Source: Pleurostoma richardsiae (Eukaryota > Ascomycota > Sordariomycetes > Calosphaeriales > Pleurostomataceae). Taken from it: a DNA stretch of 64,000 nucleotides. The stretch's first letter is position 1. Each line of letters opens with the position of its first letter. The stretch covers positions 62,001 through 126,000 of the forward strand of contig JANBVO010000057.1 in the NCBI GenBank assembly GCA_030052745.1, written 5' to 3'. The notes below the pieces were generated by a model. It was not told the origin of the DNA. It was given only the letters and a program-made list of their open reading frames with translations, and did not search any database. Positions 55,908 to 64,000 of the stretch are shown here, piece by piece. A program made the translations under genes and the position numbers.

Positions 55908-57739
55908 TTATTCTCTATAATGGAGACCGTTACGTTCCGCCGATTCATACGACTCTCGAATGAGCTTCTCGTGCGCGGGAGAGCGGACGCTTATGTCGCA
56001 ATCAAATGGCTCCGGTACGCTGAGAAATCCTTCCATCATCTTCGTCACAGGCTCGATGACAGAACCGTCGAGGGATTTCTTCTTAGAAATGGTGAATCCC
56101 CAGAGGGTGCGTGTAATGACGATGAAGAGAGATTTCTCCGCCAAGTGAACACCAGGGCATACGCGGCTGAAGAATGATTAGAGCCATTGTGATCCAAGCG
56201 GGACTACGTTACAGAAAGGGACCACATACCGGCCAGCGCCATAAGCGAAGTGATCTCTCGCATTGGGGTCATTCGAATTGATGTACTCGGCAGCAGAGAG
56301 TGGCCTGTTCAAGTATCTCTCGGGCTTAAACTGATCCGGGTCGGGATGCAGCGATGGATCACGGTGGATCGCCCTGTTGCCGGTTGTAAAAGAGGTACAT
56401 CAGTAAAGGTTGTGTTTCTAAAGGCAGATTCAGACCTAGGGCGTACCACCAGTTTAACACGACGACCGAATCCTTCGGTATAAAGTAACCATCGTACCAG
56501 TCGTCCTCTGTAGAGGCATGATACATCCCGTATTTGTTCACGGGTCGCCACCGCAATGTTTCTTTGATCATGGCGCGAACAAATGGCAGGTCTTTCTCGT
56601 CGTCAAAGCCGGGCAATCGAGCTCCGCCGATCACACGATCAATTTCATCCTGTGCCTTTTTCATCGCCTCCGGATAGAGCAACATGGCAAGAGTCCAGTT
56701 GTTGATGGTTGTGGCCGTCGTCTCCGAGCCGGCCTCGATCAGGCCACCGCAGGTATATGCCGCCAGCAAGTCGTTGATGCCGTTCTTCTTTGGGTTGCTC
56801 AGGAAAAAGTCTTTACAGAAGCAATTTGGAGCAGTTCCATCTCTTGTTCCTTTCTTAAGAGTCTCCCAAAGCTCAAGATAGACCTTACTATCGTACTCGA
56901 ATACTTTTTTCCCGAACGAGTACCAGTTGCCGAACAACCATCCCGGCAAGTAGGCGAGAGATGGGAAGCTCTCTACGGCAAAGGCGCCCGGGGCCATCAT
57001 GACTGACAGGTGCTCTAGGACGCCATAGATCTTGGTAATCAAAGGGTCCTCAAAGGAAGGAATGCGGTAACCGTAGGTAACGAGCATGATGACGGATGCC
57101 GAATACCGACGGTTGATGGTGTAGAAATGCTCGGGCTGCTCCAAGAGGTCCTTCAGGACCACCTTAGACTCGAAGTCTTGCACTGGTTGATACGTCCTGG
57201 CGGCCGATAGGTTAAGAAGTGCATGACTATGCTTGCGAATGTCCCTCCACTCCGGACCGTAAGCCATGAACAGTTGACGGCATCTGCCACTTCCAACATT
57301 CTGGGCTAGCGGCAAATAAGGTCTGGATGAGTAGATGGCCGACTTTTTATCCATGAGATCCTTCACAGACTTGGGCGACGAGAGCCAGATGTAATCTGTG
57401 GCTCCAATTTTGGTGTAGAAGACATTTCCGTATTTCTCATGCCACTCTCGCACTTTGTTGCGTACTTGTTCACCATCGGCAAGGTCCCAGAGATTGCCTA
57501 TGAACGGCAAGCCACGAGGCCCGGGTGGGAGCTTTCTTCTTCGCGAATCCTTAAGAGGGGGGTGATGTCAGTAAAAAGATCAGTCAAATAGTGTATTCAC
57601 GGTTCCTGACCTTGAATTGATTAGGGACGAGATATAGGTAGAGCCCGAGGAGTATGACTATCGGGGCAACGACAATGCCTGCCCGGTCAAGGCTTGGGCC
57701 TTGGAGGATTTGTCCTCCGATCTCTCTGAAAATGGTCAT
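55908..57739 (-). CDS. Cytochrome P450 (CYP3)
   Basis: A third membrane-anchored P450. ATG at 57739; the first exon is the anchor (GIVVAPIVILLGLYLYLV). An intron of about 60 bases precedes RKLPPGPRGLPFIGN. Helix I is AGSETTATT, ExxR is ETLR, followed by WRPVNKYGMYH. The heme loop is split by an intron: FAYGAG and the start of an Arg codon are upstream, and the next exon completes RRVCPGVHLAEKS with the ligand Cys. The tail ends at 55908. A further intron lies near 56465-56400. It is more distant from CYP1 and CYP2 than they are from each other. About 520 residues, normal for the family. Its electron donor could be the cluster CPR. Confidence 0.85.
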
Positions 57740-58102
57740 GTTTGCGAATAAAATCAGGAGGAGGGAATTTGAACAGTGGAAGAGCCGTTAGTCTTGAGAG
57801 ACAAATTAGCTTGATGATGTATGCAAAGATAGTGAAGATATTGAGGCCTCATGGGCCTAACTGGTACCTTCAGGGATCAGACACTGAACGTTCCCCCCAC
57901 CCCCGCAAAGCCACCAAACTCACCTCAGCTCCACAAACACCACCATACGGATAGGGACGGCCAGTACGTGTGGGAGGTGCGTACGCGACAGGTGGAGACT
58001 GATAGAGTCTCGAGGGAAACAAGACATCATGAATTACTACGGTAGAAAACCGAAGTGACCTATGGATTGAAGTGAAGTAATTGCGACGACACTGCCGCGA
58101 AG
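57740..58102. promoter_or_regulatory. CYP3 upstream region
   Basis: 363 bases. ACCGAAGTGACC at 58049-58060 is a weak match to the candidate motif (reverse GGTCACTTCGGT). Confidence 0.4.
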
Positions 58103-59140
58103 CTAAAGCTCTTGAGATGTGTTGGACCACCCCTCGTCACCACCAATATATCTGAACACCACGCGGGAGTCCAAGTCCCTACACTTTGGATCGTTGGAGG
58201 CTCCAGTATAGACATCTAGTCCAACCTCACCCAGATAAGTCTTTGCGCCGACTGTCTCAGCCGCCTCCAATGCCAAAGCAAAGTCTTTTCGCATCAACTG
58301 CACTTTAAAGCCCCCATGGTACCCATGGCTAGATGGCGCTTCTGGTACAACCCCTGGCACTGGACACCATTTGTCGCAGATGGTCGACTGCGCAGTAGAT
58401 GCCGAAAATATTTTGGCCAAGACTCTTGGGTCCATCCCGGATCTCATTCCAATATTCATAGCTTCCGCAGTCGCGAGGGCAATCAGCGCGGAGCAATAGT
58501 TGTTGGAAAGCTTCGCGTACAGGCCCATGGTTGGTGAGCCACAGGCGAAGATTGACTTGCCCATCTTGCTGAACAAGGATTCAAGGAGTGGCCATTGAGT
58601 GTCGGAGCGAGCGCTACCGACCATGAATGTCAACGTTCCATTCTCGGCCCCGAGGCTGCCTCCTGAGATTGGGGCATCGTAGAATGATGCCGTATCATCC
58701 TTGGACTTGATCTGAGCCGCCACATGAGCTGACGTGGCGGTATCGATGGTGGAACAATCGATCAAGACCTTATTCTTAAGGCTCGCAGCGATTATGCCCG
58801 CTTTGGCGTCGAGATATACTGTGCGAACATGGACTCCTTCGGGTAGGACAGTTATGAGAACGTCCTACAAACATGTAAAGCCCATTAGCGCCCCGTCAGG
58901 GAAAGATGAAGCTACAGAGGTGCATCCTGCACGTACAACAGAATCCGTAACCTCTGCTGCATTCTTGCAAGCAACCACTCTGCCGTCTTGTCCGGCGGCC
59001 TGCAATTTCTTTACCGCATCTTCAACGACATCATAAACATAAAGCTGGATGTCTGGCCACTTCTTGACCAGGTTGACGGCCATGGGCAATCCCATGGTAC
59101 CGAGCCCAATGAAACCGACAGCCTTGCATTCTTTAGACAT
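58103..59140 (-). CDS. Beta-hydroxyacid dehydrogenase (BHAD2)
   Basis: A paralogue of BHAD1. Exon 1 from ATG 59140 encodes VGFIGLGTMGLPMAVN. An intron (GTACGT...TTTGTAG, about 58937-58864) joins in phase from DSV to DVLITVLPEG. Then IDCSTID, YDAPISGGSLGAENG and the catalytic-lysine segment GLYAKLSNNY; it ends with VFRYIGGDEG and stops at 58103. About 320 residues. Both BHAD copies end in a similar V(Y/F)RY(L/I)GG motif. The expected reaction is NAD(P)-linked oxidation of a beta-hydroxyacid or reduction of a semialdehyde. Confidence 0.85.
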
Positions 59141-59537
59141 GGCGTACCGTGTATGTAATGCAGCTGGCGACTTGTCAAGAAATTCTCAGTGCGGATGTTT
59201 AGCGGTCGCTGTCAGATCGAATGAGTGACCAGTTCTCCTAAGTATGGCTGGGAAAGTCGACCTACGTGCGGGGAGAGGCCCCACCACAATCATAATTAGA
59301 GGACAAGACGACTGAAGCACTCATTATTAATATGTGAATCGAGTCATTCCTAATCTACCACCCTCTCTTTCGGGATATTAAGGCGTGATATCCGGGTTTC
59401 TCACTGAATGACTCTTGTGTGAAAGACTTAACTAACGGTCTGTCTGACTCCCTATTTGTCGCTGTGATTCGGAACGTCAAAAGCCTTGGGACCGCGTCTC
59501 AGGGCAGGCAGCTGGCTATCGGGGCCTTGATCGTTCC
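59141..59537. other. Intergenic, BHAD2 upstream region
   Basis: 397 bases, nothing recognised. Confidence 0.5.
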
Positions 59538-60434
59538 CTATAATGACGAGGGAAACAAGCGCATCCGGTTCCTCTCAAACCAGTCGGCATCGTGAGCGCT
59601 GATTAACTCTACATTACCCGAGCTAGCAAGGTCTCGTAGCTGGTCGAGGCAGACTTCAGCGGCGCCGCGGTCGACGTGAATGCAGCAGCATTCCCCATGA
59701 GCGCCCTCCCATGTCGCAATAGAGCGTTCACCTGTGAGTAGGCGATGATCGTGATAAGAGTCCCCGCAGAGACAGACCCATTGTTCGGGTCCGACGCGGC
59801 AGAGGAGGTTAATGTGACCAGGGAGATGGCCTGGCATATTAAGCACGAAGATCGACCCGTCCTCCAAAAGGTCGATGGAGGAGAAAGAGCCGAGAGGCAC
59901 CCATTTGTACCTGCTGTCTTTGCCGAGGCTGGGGAGTTCGACCGTACGTTGCTCTGGAAGCAGGTCTGGACTGAAGACCTGATGGCTTGCGGTAGTCCCA
60001 AGGCCATTCTTGAGCAAATTGTGTGTCCCCGGACCCACAATGAACTGGGCCGACTGGAAGTGCTCGGGATCTCCGTGGTGATCGTAGTGGACGTGACTCA
60101 GGATGACCATTTCAATCTTCGACGGGTCGTAGCCCCCTCTTCGTAGTATGTGCGCCACTCCAGGACCAATGGAATATGGTTCCCTGTTGCTTATATGGTT
60201 CCTTTGGGCTTCAGTGTACTTGGATATGGAGGACCGTAACCCCAGATCAAATAGGATGAAGCGCGGATCGCCATTGCCGTTAGGGTGTCGAATTAGGAAC
60301 GACAGAGACGGTACTGTTCGACGGACATTTGCACCAGCCGGATCGACAAAGAATCTTTCAGGTAGCGTGATCTGTCCACCCACAATGGGCGATATAGCGA
60401 CGAAGGCTTGACCCTGACGACTAGGTGGGAGCAT
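59538..60434 (-). CDS. Metallo-beta-lactamase-fold lactonase-like hydrolase (MBL2)
   Basis: A single exon of 298 residues from ATG 60434 (MLPPSRQG). The family resembles N-acyl homoserine lactonases: RFILFDLG, the metal motif SHVHYDHHGD (His114, His116, Asp118, His119), a later PGHLPGHINL and the bridging Asp in CGDSYHDHR, and a final SAHDADWF. All expected metal ligands are visible. No signal peptide. It is likely a cytosolic hydrolase of lactone rings. It differs from MBL1 in lacking introns, so the two may have separate histories. It is the last gene of the metabolic region. Confidence 0.83.
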   Translation of the reverse strand: MLPPSRQGQAFVAISPIVGGQITLPERFFVDPAGANVRRTVPSLSFLIRHPNGNGDPRFILFDLGLRSSISKYTEAQRNHISNREPYSIGPGVAHILRRGGYDPSKIEMVILSHVHYDHHGDPEHFQSAQFIVGPGTHNLLKNGLGTTASHQVFSPDLLPEQRTVELPSLGKDSRYKWVPLGSFSSIDLLEDGSIFVLNMPGHLPGHINLLCRVGPEQWVCLCGDSYHDHRLLTGERSIATWEGAHGECCCIHVDRGAAEVCLDQLRDLASSGNVELISAHDADWFERNRMRLFPSSL

Positions 60435-60790
60435 GGTCAAAGCTGACGGGCAGAGCTTTAGCTATTTACAGGATACGGTAGTCGAAGGGTTAGGTACTGC
60501 GCAACAAGGATCGGTGGAAAAGCAACGGTCGTCTATGATAGTGCAAGCAATTTCAATCCGCTATTTGCAGCATTCGCAAGCTTAAGGTTGTGGTGACGGC
60601 CAATGTCGGTCTGTGGGGTACTCTCAACGGTGTGATGCAATGTGGAGGTGGCTGTCACTGCACCTGACCAGATGTTTCTCCTCGAATCGCCGAGCCAAAT
60701 CCCCCCCCAAACGTAACCCGCTTCCCCCTTTCCAGGTGGCCTCCCTTCCATTTCCCACCCGCTCGCATTCTTGATAAGGAGGTACGGCTC
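60435..60790. other. Spacer between MBL2 and AIM6-like gene
   Basis: 356 bases, nothing recognised. Confidence 0.5.
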
Positions 60791-61885
60791 CTACGAACCG
60801 CCTTGCGGCCACAAACCCCAAACGCCCTTTCGTACAGCCCTTAGGTCGTCGACATTCAACAGCCCTACCTCCTCGCGGACCAACAGGGTCCAGATCGCAT
60901 CCCTCAGACCTCTCGGCCATCTCGGGGTGCCCCAGTATCGTGGGATCAGCTGCCTCTCTCTCGCATTGCGGATCTGCCTTCGTAGTTCCTCTATCTGCCT
61001 GTCAGACAGACTCGAACCCCAAAGGGGCCCAATCGCTCGGGCAAATTTCGCAGAGGCGAAGTGAGAATTGGACGGGTTGTATTTAAATCTCTGAAAGACA
61101 TCACCAGACAACCCGTTGCTTGAGCCATCCGACTCGTGTTCGAGGGCGTCTAACGGGGCGTCATAGAAGACATCGCGGTAGGACTGGTTAGCAGCAAGAA
61201 GATCGAAGTCTACGGCGCCAGATGCCACGACTGTGATGGGCCGCGTGATCCGCGCTGTGCCGTTCCAGTGAGTGAGCCAGCCCCTGTCCCGCAGTGGCTG
61301 CAAATTGTTGTGAAAGACCGACCACGCCACGTTGCTCGGAGACTTGAAATCCACGAGAAGCGTGAGGGTCTGCGCCGGGTCATTGTAGAAGAAGCCACGG
61401 AGCTCACGATCCTCATAAGGCATTAGCGGCGGGTTTATCGTGTCCAATACACGGGCCAGTGGTCGGGTATACATATTCTGTAGCGTTGCGTTCTCCCGGA
61501 TGCCAGGGTGCGTATGGGCGACATATAGGTCTTCGTTTTCGAGCCAGACATCGGCTTCGATACTGACGCAGCCGGAACCTAGGGCGGCAAAGAGTGGCGT
61601 TCGGCGCCAGTAGTCGTTGTGCGAATGACAGGGAAACGGTATGATGTTTCCGAAGAACTCGGCAGGGTATCTTTCTAAGCTGTGTCGAGTAAAGCGGGTG
61701 CGCCAGAATTGTGCAAAGGCGACGTCGAATGGATCGGCACGCGTCCTCTGCCAAAGTGCCGTGATAGCTCTGGACAAGACTCGTCAGAATCTCATCCACT
61801 GTGTCTGTGTCTCCAGCGTAAAAGGATCTCCGATGGAGTCTCAGACTTACACTGATACCGACGCGCCAAGCAGCAAGAGCACCAT
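60791..61885 (-). CDS. AIM6-like PLC-type phosphodiesterase
   Basis: Resembles fungal AIM6 (altered inheritance of mitochondria protein 6), a PI-PLC / glycerophosphodiester-phosphodiesterase fold protein. FPCHSHNDYWRRTPLF contains the HND motif, followed by SIEADVWLENEDLYVAHT. The C-terminal part is conserved to WGLWPQGG. A short exon MVLLLLGASVS (ATG 61885) joins in phase to VAITALWQRTRADPFD. The frame is open upstream (CRPRRPHKVTFAM), so the true start may lie in an unresolved upstream exon. It carries a membrane anchor near the N-terminus. It appears to be ordinary genome content and marks the right border of the metabolic region. Confidence 0.78.
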
Positions 61886-63285
61886 TGCAAAGGTGACTTT
61901 GTGGGGCCTCCGTGGCCTGCACAGAAAACTAAAAGGCGGCTTGCAGCGCAGAGAATTCAGCAACCAGGTGCTTTAGAAGTATGCCGGACTCCATGGCCTC
62001 TATTACCTTTCGTTTTCCATACTGGAGCGCAACAGGAGCGAGCTCTTCGCACTCACGACAAAGGCTTCTCCCACGGGGATGCGGAGACTCCTCGCTACCG
62101 AAATGGGACCGACTGGAGGACATTGGCGACAGCTTGTCGAACCAGGCGGCCCGAGACTGCGTGTTGCTCACGAACGCCTTTGGTCTGGTGGCAGGACTGA
62201 TCCAAGCAGCGGGAACCCCCTCTCAGATGAAGTCGTAACAGACCGTTCTCCAAGGGCCTATATGCTGTCGTTGCGTCCAGATGGGCAGGCTAGGAGGTCA
62301 AGCATTTCCCTGTACTGCCGAGAGCAGAATTGCTATTGTACCGAGTTAGGGTCTCGTGATCCCTATCTGCATTCGTAACCTTATCTGGAATATGCCGAGC
62401 AGCTCGAGACCCGACCAATAGAAGTCTTGTCGAATGTCTCATCCGACCCAGAATCTCCTTCGTATTGCTGGCGGCGGTCAAATGCATTAGGCACCGAGCA
62501 AACTAAGACCCGAAAGGCAACGTCATCCCGGTCGCTACGCGCATAACGCCGAGCACAGTCCTCGCACATACCGATCTCCGTGTCGGATGCGAGACGACAG
62601 TAAGACATTCGAAATCCGAGCCATGCTATTGGCTATCACCTCTCGGCCCGTTTGGGGTAGCCTATAACTAGCCGTAAGGCACAACAACAGCTAACTAAAG
62701 AAAACGATCACCTTACACGATCCGAGATACCACTGGCGACAACAAGAGATATGCTTCGTATGCGCCTTGAAGCGCCTCATAATCTGAGATGTGGGGAGCC
62801 TACAATTAATTCTGTCAAACCATTATTTCAACCAGACCTTACCTTCATCTAGGGTCCAGGTGGACAATTTCAGGGGAGCGTTAATGCCTTTGCGCAACTC
62901 TGAGAAGGGATATACAAGGTAAGGAAGAGTGGGATCTAACCGCATGTCACATAGCAGTGCATTGCGCGGCTTCTAGAAGGCTGTAACGATCATATCAAGT
63001 TACAGGAAGCAGACTTCTAGGTAAAGGTGCATTCCCACTGTGGAACGGCAGCCTTATCGGCGTTGAGGACACAGCGAAGCTGTTGTTGCGTTTGAGTCCA
63101 GGGGAAAAGAATAAAAAGGGGGCTTGTCCCCAAGTTGGACATGACAAGAAGGGAATGTGTATCTGGATAATGGACGACCACAAGAATCGAGGTGGTAAGT
63201 TTCTGGTATCATCGAAAATACTCCCCCAGAACATGCCTTCTTGGTTGTCAGTCATCATAAACGCAGTCTCTTCCACCCAACTGCG
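61886..63285. other. 1.4 kb without a supported gene
   Basis: Minus-strand frames at 62608-62381 and 62171-61929 have natural composition (a SLCRECEELAP segment in the second) and may be exons of an unrecognised gene or of the AIM6-like N-terminus. I could not splice them. Confidence 0.35.
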
Positions 63286-64000
63286 TTAATCAGATCTTTC
63301 CAGGGAGAATTCCACGTTACCATCCCACAGATAAGTCCTCTGCTGCCCAAACTCCCTGAAACCCAACGACCTGTAGACACCTTTCCCAATCTCGGTGGCC
63401 GTGAGCATCGCAATTCGACACCCAAAGCGCCTCGCGAGCATCATAGCATGCAGTGTCAGCGCCGCCCCGATCCCACGCCTCCGAAACTCGGGCAGCGTAG
63501 CAATGTAATGCACGGCTGCAACCCCCTCAGCCCGGAACATGATGCCCGCCCCGGCCGGTCGGCCATGCACCCGTCCGACAAACATGCTGAACTCGCTCCG
63601 TGGAAGCTCCCTCAGCATACCCTCGTAGACTGACTTCCAGCTCTCCACGACCTCTACCGGTTTCGTCTCGGCCCCCCAAGCAGTCATCCAGTCCGCCAAC
63701 GCCTTCGCATCGCCTTCTTCGACAGGCGTGACACCAAATCCTTCACCGACTCGCGCGACAGCATGCTCATACCTCTTAATCATTTCTTCCTCGTCCTCCT
63801 CCAGCGGCGCCGCCATAGCTGGCTCCTCATGGTGCAGCACGAAGCCGTTCTCCAGCAACACTTGTTCCAGCTCCGGCTGCGGAACCGGCCCCAAGACCCA
63901 GTGACATAGCCCAGCAGCTTTGCCCCCACTACCTGCGAGCAGAAGACCCTCCTGCGTGACGGCGCGCACAGCCCGGACCGGGTCGTCGCCTGGTGCCAGC
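63286..64000 (-). CDS. GNAT-family N-acetyltransferase, 5' end outside window
   Basis: The frame runs past position 64000, so the N-terminus is missing; about 235 residues are visible. The acetyl-CoA-binding motif RRRGIGAALTLHAM is preceded by VHYIATLPEF and followed by YRSLGFREFGQQRTYLW, the usual C-terminal GNAT pattern. An acidic stretch (PLEEDEEEM) separates an N-terminal region from the catalytic part. The substrate is unknown. It is probably not part of the metabolic cluster. Confidence 0.78.
   Translation of the reverse strand, partial: LAPGDDPVRAVRAVTQEGLLLAGSGGKAAGLCHWVLGPVPQPELEQVLLENGFVLHHEEPAMAAPLEEDEEEMIKRYEHAVARVGEGFGVTPVEEGDAKALADWMTAWGAETKPVEVVESWKSVYEGMLRELPRSEFSMFVGRVHGRPAGAGIMFRAEGVAAVHYIATLPEFRRRGIGAALTLHAMMLARRFGCRIAMLTATEIGKGVYRSLGFREFGQQRTYLWDGNVEFSLERSD

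Overview
The window comes from a filamentous ascomycete (Pezizomycotina). The genes carry short GT-AG introns, mostly about 45-150 bases, with CTAAC-like branch points. The families are typically fungal: an RTA1-type membrane protein, Zn2Cys6 and C2H2 regulators with a fungal_trans domain, E-class P450s and an AIM6-like protein. I cannot assign a species. No tRNA, rRNA, CRISPR array or recognisable transposon was seen.

Layout. Positions 1-8 kb hold an RTA1 protein, a six-helix membrane protein of unknown role and a sugar-porter-like MFS transporter. From 8.4 to 23.2 kb lies a redox core: P450 (CYP1), an intronless 3-ketosteroid-delta1-dehydrogenase-like flavoprotein (KstD), an SDR, a cluster-borne cytochrome P450 reductase (CPR), a second related P450 (CYP2) and a Zn2Cys6 regulator (TF1). 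From 24.3 to 40 kb are three more SDRs, two ABM-type dimeric-barrel proteins, a phenol-hydroxylase-type flavin monooxygenase, an alpha/beta hydrolase, an NmrA-like reductase, a metallo-beta-lactamase-fold hydrolase and a beta-hydroxyacid dehydrogenase. From 40.6 to 60.4 kb are an MFS exporter, a type-B carboxylesterase, a second flavin monooxygenase, a C2H2 regulator (TF2), a vanillyl-alcohol-oxidase-like flavoenzyme, a carboxymuconolactone-decarboxylase-like protein, a third P450, a second beta-hydroxyacid dehydrogenase and a second lactonase-like hydrolase. The right end (60.8-64 kb) looks like ordinary genome: an AIM6-like phosphodiesterase and a truncated GNAT acetyltransferase.

How the genes may work together. 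There are about twenty tailoring or catabolic oxidoreductases and hydrolases, two or three transporters and two regulators, but no polyketide synthase, NRPS, terpene cyclase or prenyltransferase. That fits oxidation, ring opening and export or assimilation of a preformed cyclic substrate better than de novo synthesis. KstD points to a steroid-like or other cyclic ketone; the VAO-like enzyme and phenol hydroxylase point to phenolic intermediates; the lactonases, CMD, esterase and alpha/beta hydrolase point to ring opening. The substrate is inference. The set may be one large cluster or two neighbouring ones.

Regulatory hints. A CCGAAGTT core flanked by GGTCC-like bases recurs in several promoters between 13 and 34 kb. 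Two dense groups of CreA-consensus sites (SYGGRG) lie in the first intron of one dehydrogenase and upstream of the CMD gene. One MFS gene has a clear one-base frame break, and the CPR, TF1 and one ABM gene contain joins I could not splice in frame. Sequence errors or early decay should be considered.
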